DNA from: Nymphaea colorata
Lineage: Eukaryota; Streptophyta; Magnoliopsida; Nymphaeales; Nymphaeaceae
NCBI RefSeq assembly: GCF_008831285.2
Contig: NC_045139.1
Location: forward strand, 34,321,706-34,385,705
Reading direction: 5' to 3'
Length of the DNA: 64,000 nucleotides
In this document: positions 49,396 to 61,080 of the stretch, piece by piece
How the letters are laid out: every line of letters begins with the position of its first letter
How positions within the stretch are numbered: the first letter of the stretch is position 1
The notes under the pieces: model-generated
The model's database searches: none
Seen by the model: the letters and a program-made list of their open reading frames with translations, nothing else
Told to the model about the DNA's origin: nothing
Translations under genes and position numbers: made by a program

Positions 49396-50482
49396 CAGTT
49401 TGATTAAAGGTTAAGGTTTGACATCTTAGTTAGTCAATTGAAGATGTAGACTCAGAAAGTTTCTAATGATTAAACTTTGTACAAGAGGGCCTTATTGAGT
49501 CTACAACATCTGGAGGCCACAGAACAGAACGAATCATGTTGTGAGTTCTATGACAAGGGAAACTTTATTATGAACAAAAACCCAAATGACAGACACTAAC
49601 TTCAAGTTCCTAATCAATGTACCTTAGGCAAAATTTTACCAAATAAAAAATAAGTTCATAAGTTCAGTAGTCTAAATTTAATAGTGACAGACACTAACCC
49701 TCATATTAACATTTTGCTCTGCAGATTCCATGAAATGTCAAAGATACCACCATACATGCAAAGCAAACCGTACACCAAGCAGGCATAGCAGTAATCTAAT
49801 CAAATTTCATTAATTGCATTTGTGGTTTTGCTTGATTCGAGTAAGTTTGGAAACATCACGAAAACATGCGGTCAACCTGAAATAAATAGTTCAAAAATTT
49901 CTGTTCGAGTTCGTCAATCTCTCTGCTGGACAAATGCTGTTGCTGCAATTTCTCAGCTCCGTCGATGGGACTAAAAAGAGAGTACAATTGCTGCAAGAAG
50001 AACAACCCAGATCACCATCTCAGCTGAAAAACATACTCCTCATAAACACAACCACCGGCACTGCACAACCCCGAAACAAAACAGAGAAAACAAAAGGCAT
50101 AGAAAACGAAGGTGGTCACCATCAGGTCCTCAAATTGCAGAAAATACCAAGCACGAATCATATACTCGACCCTTTTGCACAGTTTCAGGAATTCCGTGCG
50201 ATCCCCGGAACGTTCTACAATAAAAACCACAATATGATCGAAAAAAAAGGTTCATCATTCAACGTAAGTAGGAGAAACCACAGAAAGCATCGACTAACTT
50301 CAGTTCTTGAAAAAGACAACCGAAAAGAAAACATCCGTCGTATAGGAGGCAAAGAACTAAGCTGATAATGCGAAGGAGAAAGTACCCAAGAGATTAGCCA
50401 ACGTCATGACCAGCTTCGGCTTGAGAATCGGGACGACGGATTCCCGCTCGATACGGATGCTGTCTCTCTTGCTGCTCGCCAT
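45005..50482 (-). CDS. DUF3754 (TMEM143-like) membrane protein
   Basis: Fifteen exons on the minus strand: 50482-50386, 50214-50120, 49990-49877, 49103-48999, 48872-48801, 48460-48348, 48244-48113, 47973-47905, 47744-47657, 47553-47482, 47381-47281, 46696-46579, 46460-46401, 46310-46200 and 45193-45005. Every junction is GT..AG and the phases close to about 511 aa. The product matches plant DUF3754 proteins such as At3g19340. N-terminal blocks include [32 protein letters not shown] and [13 protein letters not shown]. Two hydrophobic helices occur near residues 307-324 and 334-350 ([29 protein letters not shown]). A cytosolic-looking helical tail follows ([19 protein letters not shown]). The molecular function is unknown; relatives are mitochondrial or plastid membrane proteins, so an organellar location is only a guess. 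The last exon may instead splice after KARQ, so the final 30 or so residues are uncertain. Confidence 0.9.
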
Positions 50483-51110
50483 GAGATCGAACCAGGAAAC
50501 ACCTCAGCTCCTCACGCCAAATAAAAGGAAGAAAAATAAGAAATGGAGGAAAGAATCGGAGGAATTTGCATGCGGGGAGGGAATAGAAGCGTTTGCTTTC
50601 GCTGCGGAAGAGGCCATCTGGCGTTATTCTGTCTCTTAACATTCCTTGTCGTGTGCAGGTTGCTCTTCAACGGCCGTTTGAAAGGTAACGTCCTGGCGGA
50701 GAGGGAAAGACGGGTCCGTGCGGCCCATATATGTGGGTCCGACTTTATTTGGATCTGGATCAGGCTTTCATTCCACTTCGGTTAGGAAACTGAATAGCAA
50801 ACCCAAGCTTGATTAACAATTGGAACCAGCTTCATTTGCTAAATCTAACTAAACATCTTCTCCCACATAAAAATCATTTTTTTAACATTTACTTAGGAGA
50901 AATCTCCTTCAATGTAAAACCCCGGATGTCATACCTTTAGGCCTTTAAAATTATGATTTGCTTTCGAAGTCTAGGTGGACCTACAATATATCCTTCAACC
51001 AGGTTTAAGTTGGAAGGAAAGATGATCATTAAAACTGATTTTCAACCATGCAAATCGACCCATCCTAATATATATATATATATATATATATAACTTTAAC
51101 CACAATATGT
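50483..51110. promoter_or_regulatory. DUF3754 upstream region
   Basis: The first 150 bp or so upstream of the start codon would be leader and core promoter on the minus strand. The plus-strand frame here with CFRCGRGHLALFC is not accepted as a gene. A short (TA)n tract lies at 51068-51092. Confidence 0.4.
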
Positions 51111-51114
51111 GGCT

Positions 51115-51455
51115 GAGCATGGGCATTGGACCGGCCTGGATCGATAAGGAGTCAGACTCAAGTCGGCCTGACACCCGAAACCTGGGTTTGGGCCCGGCTC
51201 GACAAGCAAAACCTGAGCTCGAGCCCAACCTGATTAAATTCAAAAATATATATTTTTAATATAAAATAATATACAAAAATAATTAATCGTAAAAAATATT
51301 ATCATTATATATAAAAATCAATAAAATATATATTAAAAAATATTATCTCACCCACCTAGGCTTAATCGGGTCAGTTCGGTACCCTTTTTTTTGGAGCCCA
51401 AGCCCATGCTCCAGCCTGGCCGAGCACCAGGTACCCAGCCTTATTGAGCACCGAT
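51115..51455. repeat. GC-armed, AT-cored dispersed element, copy 2
   Basis: Left arm GGCTGAGCATGGGCATTGG then GCCTGACACCCGAAAC (51166-51181, exact match to copy 1); AT-rich core at about 51240-51345; right arm with AGCCTGGCCGAGCACC, roughly the inverse of the left. About 340 bp in total. Confidence 0.6.
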
Positions 51456-52915
51456 AGGAATCAACTTTACTAAACCCCACAAAATGAAAGGGGCTTTCGG
51501 ACCTCTTTTCCAAACAGTGAATTATTGGCCACTTGAAATCCAGATCCTGACGATGATGCATTGCTACTTTTGTAAGAATTACTGCATCAAAGTGCCATTT
51601 TTATCAGCTGCTATTATGCGGCGATTATGAAGTTGGTATGACTAAGAGTAAATGCATTATGAAGCTCATATCTTGGCTGCCCTTGCACATTTGTGCCCTT
51701 TGAGATATGAAGCTGCTGCATCCATAAGAACCAGCATCCAATTAGCACATTTTCACTTATCAGCTTCTAATTATTCATGGGGAAGATTAATCCTAATCAT
51801 AGTGATAAATATCGTTCTCAGATTTTTATCAACAAGTTTCTCTAAGGTATTAATCTTTATTTTATAAGAAAAATCTTGCGAATTTAAGAATTTTTAAATA
51901 CATAAAATAATTGAGGAAATTAAGAATTATAAGTTTTTTACTAATTGTTTATAAAAACATCGATAAAAATTTAAATAGTTGCTGAAATGCTAAGAGACAC
52001 CTAAGAAACTTTAAGATATATTAAAATATTTTCGGACAATATTTTGCAAAATATTGCAAAATTTTCCCTTCTCTTCCTCTTACTTTTGGGGCTTCTATTG
52101 GAATATTTTGTAAAGATCCCTGATATTGTTCACTGGCATGCAAATCAAACAATTTCCCAACAAGGCAAAAACAATTCTTCATGATGTTGAAAGAAGAAAT
52201 TTAATGAGCTTGGAGATTTACAGTGAGCCTAACCAAAGGGTGGTGTTATTCAACGCAAACAATTGAAAGATATACCAGAATAGGTGATTGAAGAGTTCAG
52301 TTACTATTCAGATTCAGATTAAGCATAATTGAACCTAGATTTGGATATATTGTGAACTTATAGTGACATTATGAGATTCATGAGACACTCACAAGGTGCC
52401 CTTGCTGCCAAATGACTCCTTCGGGTGCATGTACATTGTGAAAGAATAACTTACTACCAACCTGCCAGATCATATGTGTGCAGTTATACAATTGCATGTA
52501 TAGAGAGAGAGAGAGAGAGAGAGAATCTGGTAAATTCTAGTCTACTTTGGTAAGAGATAAAAACCAAACCCACTAAACATAATAACTAAAGTGTTTTTTT
52601 TTTTTTTATTGATAATCTAACGTTATAGATATGACCTTAAGAGTGATTTGATGAGAAACATGTATTAGGTTAGTCATTTTTTTTAACTTTAGTAATGTTT
52701 TTTTAATAATCAGAAAATGAACAACTCTTATAGCATCATAATTGTGATAGTAAAAAAACCAAATTTTTTACAAAAAGCAACTTGAACTAAAACATGATTT
52801 ATATTAAATTGGTGTTTATGAACATAATAGGATGTTCACATTTTGTTTAACAAGTACCATGATAATGCCCTTTTGATAATGTGTGGCCCCATACATGGAG
52901 TTGCTAGTACGGAAT
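51456..52915. other. AT-rich spacer
   Basis: No gene seen. A (GA)n microsatellite is at 52502-52524. The rest is low-complexity A/T-rich DNA with short unmatched frames. Confidence 0.4.
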
Positions 52916-53267
52916 ACAGATGTTAATATATCTGATTTGAATCGGATATCCTCAATCAAACCAATCCCAAATTGGATATGAAAAGAAATATCCTATTAAG
53001 GAATCGAGTCAGATTCAGATTTAAGCAACGACATCTGATCAGATTCAGATATACATAAATATTTGATCAGATTCAGATACGGATTCAGATTGGATCTATT
53101 TTTAGGCAAGTAACCTATGTCTAATGCTATTACATTTTGAAAATTGGCAAATTCTAGTTCCAAATTCAGATTCGGATATGCATATAAAAATCGAATTTGG
53201 ATCGGATTGTAAAATCAAGTTCAGATTCAGATATGGCTTTACCTTATTTGCATTCGAATCCAAATAT
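52916..53267. repeat. Degenerate CAGATTCAGAT-type repeat
   Basis: Dense imperfect recurrences of AGATTCAGAT, ATTCGGAT and GATCAGATTCAGATA. Related to sequence near 30600-30820 and 41000-41110. Confidence 0.65.
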
Positions 53268-53473
53268 GTGAATATTCAAAAAACAGATATGATGAAGGGT
53301 ATATCCGATTTGAATCCGATCTGTTCACGTCCCTGAGTTCCTAAGATCCTATGGTCATACCAGGCCCCACGTGAATATTCAAAAAACAGATATGATGAAG
53401 GGTGTATCCGATCTGAATCTGATCTGTTGATGTCCCTGAATTCCTAACATCATATGGTCATACCAGGCCCCAC
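53268..53473. repeat. 103-bp tandem duplication
   Basis: Copies 53268-53370 and 53371-53473 abut exactly, each starting GTGAATATTCAAAAAACAGA and ending CCAGGCCCCAC, with eight mismatches in 103 positions by eye. Confidence 0.9.
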
Positions 53474-55106
53474 CTGGAGGTCTTAGCGTAGGAGCCCACC
53501 CAGGGAGGTCCGGCAATGGGTTGGTATAGTTGATCGGTCTGTCATTACAAGGCTCATCGGCGAGACACACTCTAGTGGAAACATATGTGGGTTAGTGTAG
53601 GCAATTGCCCACAGCAGTTTATTTTTATGTTCATACTTCATTTTTTTTTATTTCCTTATTTGCTACTCTTTAAAAGTTCCGAGTTAAAGCGTTAGTGCTT
53701 TTCATTCAAATATTTCTGGCTTCGCCACTGTCAAGGAGGACCCTGCCTTTCCATGATACAATATGTCTATAGTTTGAATGTAACTCGATATTTTGTTTTA
53801 GTTCGAATTTAAGTAGTTGGGTTTGATAAAAAAAATAAAATCCATATTTAACTTGGAGTTGGGTATAAATGTGAAATTAGGGTGGGTTTGATGGTCTATG
53901 ATCTCATATCACAGGCTGATTATAAATCTACTCACCGTTTGAACAAATAATCGATTTCGATACCATTGACTCAAACCCTCGATCTCAAATCAAAGAGGTA
54001 AATGGCCATAGCTTATAGCTCTTCTTAACAAATGCAAATGCCTAATTTTTACAAACATTTGAATTTGGCGATACGTAAAAATTCAAATAGTTTTGTTTTG
54101 TTTTTTTTTTTATGTTTTAGTTGAAATTTGTTTCCAAGAAATCATTATCCATATAATTGGATATCCTAGTAGATACATTGGATCCAGATATGATCCATTG
54201 ACATCACTGGGATCCAGTAGGCAAGAAGGAACTAAGAAGTTAAGGAAGCATTTATTGTAATTACTTATTAGCATGTAAGATACATAAATATACCATTATC
54301 AAACCACACATTTATTTTCAACTTTTGTACTATTTTAATACAAAGGGATTGTATTGCATTGGACGGCTCTGTCCACCTCAAAAAGATCGTTGTTGTTGTC
54401 ATGACCCAGTGCTCTCTTTTCGAAAAATGTAACAGGTCACAAAGCAAGCTCTATGAGGACACAAAGAAGAGACAGTGGCTCGGACACAAAGAAGAGACAG
54501 TGGCTCCTTCAAGGTGGTGCAATTTTTGCAATATTTTAATTGACTAAAAAGTAATAAAGTTAAAAAACAGTTTTTTTTTTTCTTTCACTTTAGCGGGCAT
54601 AGCTAACTGCTGCTGTTCAAATGTTAGATGAAATCTTTTCCATAAAATTTTTTCCCTTGGAATTTCGATAAAATAATAATGTCCCTTAAAATTTAGTAAA
54701 AAGAAAAAAAGACAACAGTTCCCCCTTTATAAATTTCTGGCTTCATTTATTTTGTGCTTTAACGCTGCTCAGAAATTCCCTACTAGGAATGCAGTAAAGA
54801 GAATACGCATGTTCATATTTGCAGAAAATCTTGCTTACTGTTTTTCTAACTAATCTTTCGCTTTCGCTTTCTTCTGTTTGAATGACACTTGTGTCATTTA
54901 ATTTCAATAAGAAGGCTGCTCAGCAACCAAATTTAATTGCAGGAACAAATCTTCGAGGAAAAAAAGTTTGGTAGAGAAATTTTTGAAGCTACGAAATTTT
55001 AGTAGTCCAAATAAATCATGTTATAAGTTTTTATTATTTCAAAAATTATATTTGTCTTTAGACGAAGTTCGTACATACCGTGCATATGTCTTTTGATAGC
55101 CCTTTC

Positions 55107-55151
<45 letters not shown>

Positions 55152-55837
55152 AAATCACGAATATACTTCATTGAATTCATGGACACTTTGTTATTATATT
55201 CTTTTTGGGCTAGATTATAGACTGCAAGAATATTTTACATTAAAAATTATTATTTTGTTTTTAAAAATGCAACCAAATAAAATTAAATTAGTTACCTCCT
55301 TTTAAGATGAGTATGCTTAACCCCTAACTAAAAATCCAAGATCAAAACTCAGTGCAAAGATTTAAAAAACTTTGCAGCAGTAGCCATTCACTTAACCGGG
55401 GTTCACTCTGATGTTTCTGCAAAAACCATTGACAGAGGAAGAGAGTGGCGATAAATTTCTGGTTGAGATGATGCTTGCAGCTTTTACATGGTAGTGGTAG
55501 GATCCTCTTCGGTATTATAAACTGCAACTTCAACTTATGCAGATGTTTATGTTCAAATATCATTATAAACTGAAGAATTTAATTTATGCAAATGTATATA
55601 TTCAGATATCACAGTAAACTGCAAATTCAATTATAAAAATATGCTTCAAATAAATCAATTGCATTAGCCTTCTTACTGGGAGATACAGCATATGCTCTTT
55701 GGAGATTTACATACGACACCAAATTCGACCTTCCACACCCAAATGACCAGCACCATTAAAACGATCAAACGCCTACCTGTTGTCATCTACAGATGACCGT
55801 CATCTAGTATGCTCCCACGTAACATTTTCAGGACCTT
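53474..55837. other. Spacer with small tandem repeats
   Basis: No gene seen. It contains an exact 25-bp tandem repeat at 54457-54506 and a (TA)n tract at about 55108-55149. TTCTGGCTTCGCCACTG near 53715 resembles the ends of common plant transposon remnants. Confidence 0.4.
54457..54506. repeat. Exact 25-bp tandem duplication
   Basis: Copies 54457-54481 and 54482-54506 are identical, each starting GGACACAAAGAAGAGACAG and ending GGCTC. The identity suggests a recent event. Confidence 0.95.
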
Positions 55838-58800
55838 CTACTGCCCATTCACTTCAAATTTTTCTGACTCCAGCTCCGGCCGGTATCTGTATTTGTATTT
55901 CTTGGCCGCATATAGGAAAACACCAAAATTAATCAGGCTAAGAACAGTAAGCAACCAGTAAAAGTAGTCGAACCTTCCCAAGTTTATATTTCGACTTAGC
56001 CATTGAGAGGATCCCAGCTTTGGAGAAACAGCTTCAACAATGTTGTTTATTATAGTGGCTACAAAACAGCCTAAGCCCCCAGCTACAGCTGCATATGCAG
56101 AAGCGATGCTTCTCATGGCATCAGGGGCCTCCTGGTAGAGAAATTCAAGCAGCCCAACAATGCAAAACACTTCAGCTAAGCCTATAAGGCAATATTGGAT
56201 CAACAACCAATATGCACTCATATGAGGCATCGGTTTCAAGAAATTGAACTCGAATCCGTGCTCGACTGCATAGTTCCTCCTGTACCTCTCGAAAATTCCA
56301 GCCCATAACACAGACAGGATTGAGAGCACCAGACCTATTCCAACCCTTTGGAGCTGTGAAAGCCCTCGAGGATGACCTGTGATTCTGCGGCACATCGGAA
56401 CAATGGCTGTGTAGTAAAGAGATAGAAGAGCAAAGATGCTTAAACCAGGAAAAACAGGCATGCAAGTGACTGGAAGCTTCAGACTTCCCAAGTAAGTATT
56501 CATTGTGTATGCTTGCTGGACTGACAAGGTGAGGAACTCTGTTAGGACAGCACCGAGCATTATGGTGCAGGATGGTACTGGGAGGATCTTAATTAGTATC
56601 TTAACCTCTTCTACTTGAGTAACAGTGCAGAGCCTCCAAGGATTTGGATCTTTCCCATCTTCCTTTGTCTTGAGAGCTGCCTTGTCCAGAAACCTGGCAT
56701 CCAAAAGACCAAAAAAATGAATTGAGATGTAACAGAGAACTGTCTAATCTGGGAACTGCCACTAGAAATCATGAGAAAACTTTATACTGAAAGCACCAAT
56801 TCTGCCCAAATAGTGACCAAATCCAGGTGGACAAAGAAATCCAAGATGCCGTTCATCAAATAAAAAAGCGATTACCTGAAGTCATCAGTATGAGCTATTT
56901 TGGAACTTCCCTTGACAGCAGAATGATTACCAGTAACTTCATATAGACCAACCAATTCGCTGTTGGAGAATGGTACATTTCTCTTGTGAAAGGCAGCCAC
57001 TAACACTTGCGCAACACGTGTCAAAGGGCTTCCTCCTGGTACTCTATGTCTGTATAGAGGTGTGCCTATGAAAAAAACCACATTTGAAATTCCCATAGCT
57101 ATTGCAAGCACACCAAATGCAGCTCCCCAGCCATGGTGCATTTGAATGTAGACAACCAATGTAAATGCAGCTACAGCTCCAAATGTTACAGAAAGGTAGA
57201 AGAAGTTGAAGAATCGATCCAGGTGCCTTTTGTAGTTCTTACTCCTTTCATCAAACTGATCAGCTCCAAATGACGAAACACATGGTCTTATTCCAGCTGC
57301 ACCAAAGGCAGTTATGTACAAGACTGTGTAAAGATAAACAAGCTGCCAGCGTTTTGGAGATTCACAGACGCCTAAAAGCAGTGACAGCTGATCGCAGTGA
57401 GTCTCGCTAGGTGTAAATACGGGCATTGTGGCACATAAAGTTATTGCAGTCAGGCCCTGCATGTGTAATTCAGATTCCAATGAGTGTGATGCATATAATG
57501 AAAAAGAAATGCAAGCAAAGATGTGAATTATGGTCACAGATATGGTATCAAGGATCGTATGCTTGTTTACTAAACCAGTTGCAGGTCATCATTTCACACA
57601 CACAGTGAGACATTTCAAGGCTTAGTCCAAAGTATCAGGACAAAACTACATCATAAGAGGTAGCTAAGCTTTATACAGCCGCTTGGTACCAAGACTTCCA
57701 AGGAAATATCTGAGAGGAGAGGAAGCGAGAGAGGGATCATGATGTACCGGCACATAGGTGCAATCTAAACAGTTAATTATTCTACAGACTAAAAATAAAC
57801 TACCTTTCTCAAGAACTCAGTCGAAATGATATATCATATATGCAAAAAATAAAGCTAGAACAGGTGATCAGCTGCTGCATATAACCTCACTGAACCACTC
57901 ATACAAGACTTTAAAACAAGAAGTAACTAAATTTTTTGAATATTGCCTAAAGTGAGAAGCTAGATAATGGAAGAGGTTTGAAAATAAACATCAGTGGGAT
58001 CAACAATGATGGATTATTGGATCAACGATGATGGGTTACAGTTAGGGAAGGGTCAAAGTTGATGACCAGATCTAATTCCTATAAATCAAAGAGCATCATA
58101 ATTTTCTTTTGAAGTTACAGTTCTTTATTGTTCAAGCTTTGCAGCTATACGGATTCCTGACGAACATAGTTCTGTTCTGCTGATAGCACTCTTTTGTTGG
58201 CTAGATGATAGTGCTTGCACAATCCAAGGACTATAAGAAGTGCTAAGAATATGGTCATGAAATTTTCAGTCCATTAACAAACAAAACCATCTTTGTCCAT
58301 TCAACCTTGGGCTACTATTGATAACAATAATACAATACCAATTGTACTTCAAATATGATGAAAAAGAAAGGAAAACAAACGCAGAGTATATCCTATGATT
58401 GCCATAGTTCCAAATAAGACCCTGACAAAGAGTTTGAGATTAAAATCCTGTACCTTCCACAGAAAAGAGAAAAACAGCTCCCAACGGTTGCCATTTAAAC
58501 AGATGAATGTTCAGAGCACAGAAGTGCTGTTTTTTGTTAATAAAAAGCCTGTTTTTGTGCAGAGCGGAGAAGAGCTGTTTTTGTTAACAGAATTAGTGTG
58601 CATATTCTGGAATATTATATGTTCACTAGAAAGTATGTTCTAAACGAAGAGATACATGAACAGGATAATGCTTCATCACAACAACGTCCCCATCAGGGGG
58701 TACTACTCATCACTTCATTCCTGATGATGAAGAGGGTGGCAATGAAATCATTTTAAGTCTCGACACATAAGCAGCAGATTATGGTATCTAAGGTTCACAA

Positions 58801-60566
58801 ATATCTGTTCAGACAGACTGTTTCTGCATTCCTATATGCATTTCAGTTGAATGCTATTGTACGTTTCTACAAGTTCAAGCTTGTAATTTCCCAAATAAAC
58901 ATACAAAATCACATCCAAGAAAATTATAACCGTTCTCTATTTCTTTCATCTCTCAAGAACGTTTCGTTTATTTCAAACCGCAATAAAGTTTTTCCCTTTT
59001 CATGGAACCAACTAAAATAAATGCTCAAGGTTCAAGAGCTAAAACTCAAAATACTTTTTATCAGATATTAAAAGCCACCAAGGCGTGCCAACTTGTCCGG
59101 ATCACAGGATGTTTTTGAGAAACCATATTCCCCAGCTACCCTGTCCAACATATCTTGAATTTACCAGTAAGAGTTCTGTCCACCTTGCAAAGGGCTTAAG
59201 ATCCTTTAATTGAAAAAGATAAAGAGTTCACACGCAGGTGGTTCTGCTTCGGATCCCGTCTTGTAATAAAAGAGAGAAAAGTAAGCGTGTCCGGAAACAA
59301 GTTCAGTAAGACGGTGAAGGACTAAAAAATATGATGACTCCTATAATTAAACGCATTAATCACCCAAAGCATCATCTTTCTCTGACATCAGAAAATTTTA
59401 CTCAAGAAGACTTATCTACTCACCTACCTACCGACACTTCATTTACATTCTTGATGTCATCATGCACTGATCGTGCTATATCAGAACGGACACTTACATA
59501 TCATTTATCATTCTTGGACGCGTTTGAATTCCCCAGAACTTGAATATCTGAACCGGATTCCTAAATGCTTATATGTTGACCAGGAATCCTCCAAGAAATC
59601 CAGAAATCAGACCACCCAAACTCCGGAGAGCTCAAAGTCCTGAGCTGCAGGAAACAAACAACACCGGAATCCGAGTACAAGAAGTAGAATCACCCAAGTA
59701 AAGCAGAATCAACGTCAGTTTTATTACACAAAGCAGTGTGGTCATCCATATGATACCCCACATATATATTCTGGAAGCCTCTAGGCTCTATGGTTATAGA
59801 CTTAGCATTTACGATTTTAATGAGTTCCCAAATCCGAATTAATAGCAATGGCTCAAGAACATAAAAAATGCACGATTCACTCTATCAGCAGCGAAGAAAT
59901 CTCGATGAATACAAAGCCACACCACGAAGTGTAAAAACAGAGAACTATAGAGGCAGACACCGACCAATCACGGACAGAAGCGAGGTAGCTACGGAAGGAA
60001 AACTTACAGTGAGATATAAAGTGGTGAAGATGGCGATCGTCCAATATCGGCCGAGGTACGCGTCGGCGATGAACCCGCCGATGAGCGACGAAGCCTGGGA
60101 GATTCCCAGAAAGTTGTTCACGACGTTCGCCGAGGTCGTGAACGGCTGGTGCATCACCTTGAATAGGAAGAGCACCACGTTCACCGCCAGACCAAAGTAC
60201 GCCATCCTCTCCGTCATCTCGTTACCTGAAACAATCCAGACAGAGCCACAACTAAAATCAAAACGGCCACTCACGAACGGAGGCCACCAGGAAACCAACT
60301 GAATTATTGAAAAAGCTGGTACCAAAGATGAAGAACGCGGCAATCCACCCGCCGGTCTTGGACAGGTCCGCGATTGGCCTGCCGTGGACGTCCACCGGCG
60401 TCGTCCCCCCGACTGACCCACCTCCGAAGGTCCTTTGATCGCTCTCCGCGAAGTACCTCTCGAGCTTCTTCCTCCTCTCTTCCTCCGTTTCCGGCGTGGT
60501 CGCCGGAAGAGCCGGTTCGGGCTTGGAACTGGGAGAAGACGAGCCACCCAATTCCATGCTCCCCAT
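55838..60566 (-). CDS. NPF6.1: NRT1/PTR family transporter NPF6.1
   Basis: Four exons on the minus strand: 60566-60323, 60225-60008, 57456-56876 and 56693-55838. Phases close to 632 aa; Arabidopsis NPF6.1 (At5g13400) is about 624 aa. Colinear blocks identify it: GGTTPVDVHGRPIADLSKTG, NNFLGISQASSLIGGFIADA, TAFGAAGIRPCVSSFGADQF, PGGSPLTRVAQVLVAAFHKR, CTVTQVEEVKILIKILPVP and VFCIVGLLEFLYQEAPDAM. The ExxER proton-coupling motif of the POT/NPF family is intact at residues 84-88 (EMTER). Twelve transmembrane helices are expected with a long central loop. NPF proteins are proton-coupled plasma-membrane or tonoplast importers of nitrate, peptides or hormones; the substrate of NPF6.1 is not evident from sequence. 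The start at 60566 gives MGSMELGG; a second Met lies at 60557. Intron 2 is about 2.55 kb. Confidence 0.95.
57457..60007 (-). other. Intron 2 of NPF6.1, about 2.55 kb
   Basis: Bounded by ACT|GTAAGT on the 5' side and CATGCAG|GGC on the 3' side, phase 0. No transposon or embedded gene was recognised inside; short open frames within it are chance. Confidence 0.8.
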
Positions 60567-60896
60567 CCTCAACCAGAACACAGACAGAGCCGCCTCTTAA
60601 AACTTCAGCTTCCTCTCCCTCTCTCCCTTCTCGGTACTATAAGCAAAATGCGAAAAAGAGACCGAGAGAATACACCAAATTAAGAGTTCAACCAACTCGG
60701 AAATGTATCACAACCGCGAGAGCGACCGAAATGAATGGCATTGAATGCTTCTCAGCTGCAGCCGAAGACGTCGATGTAATCTCTCTCTCTCTCTCTCTCT
60801 TTTCCTCTGAAGTGAAAATTGGAAACTGTGATTTTTTGTGTTGATGGGCAGTCGGGAATTCGTGTCGATTGTTCTCTGCTCTGCCACAGAGTGAGA

Positions 60897-60938
<42 letters not shown>

Positions 60939-61080
60939 CACCGTGATGGCCGGTGGAAGGGAAGAAGCACGCGATGCAGACGTTGGTGCGAGTGCTGATT
61001 TATTCTGTAGGGAGTGAGGCCTCTGTCTTCCTCTCTGTGGGGCCGCGGTAATGGTGGCGGCAAGGGCAGCGTCGGTTGGT
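60567..61080 (-). promoter_or_regulatory. NPF6.1 leader and promoter with CT and GA tracts
   Basis: On the plus strand a (CT)n run lies at about 60779-60800 and an (AG)n run at 60900-60935, so the transcript or template has GA then CT tracts in complementary arrangement about 100 bp apart. GA/CT repeats in plant leaders are commonly bound by BPC factors; that is family knowledge, not shown here. Confidence 0.45.

Noticed and set aside
50543-50785. Plus-strand frame with CFRCGRGHLALFC resembling a CCHC zinc knuckle
   Set aside because: The spacing is C-x2-C-x3-H-x4-C, not the C-x2-C-x4-H-x4-C of retroviral knuckles, and it lies in the DUF3754 upstream region with no gag neighbours.
59868-60302. 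144-residue plus-strand open frame
   Set aside because: It overlaps NPF6.1 exon 2 in antisense; the minus-strand reading matches NPF6.1 with correct splice sites.
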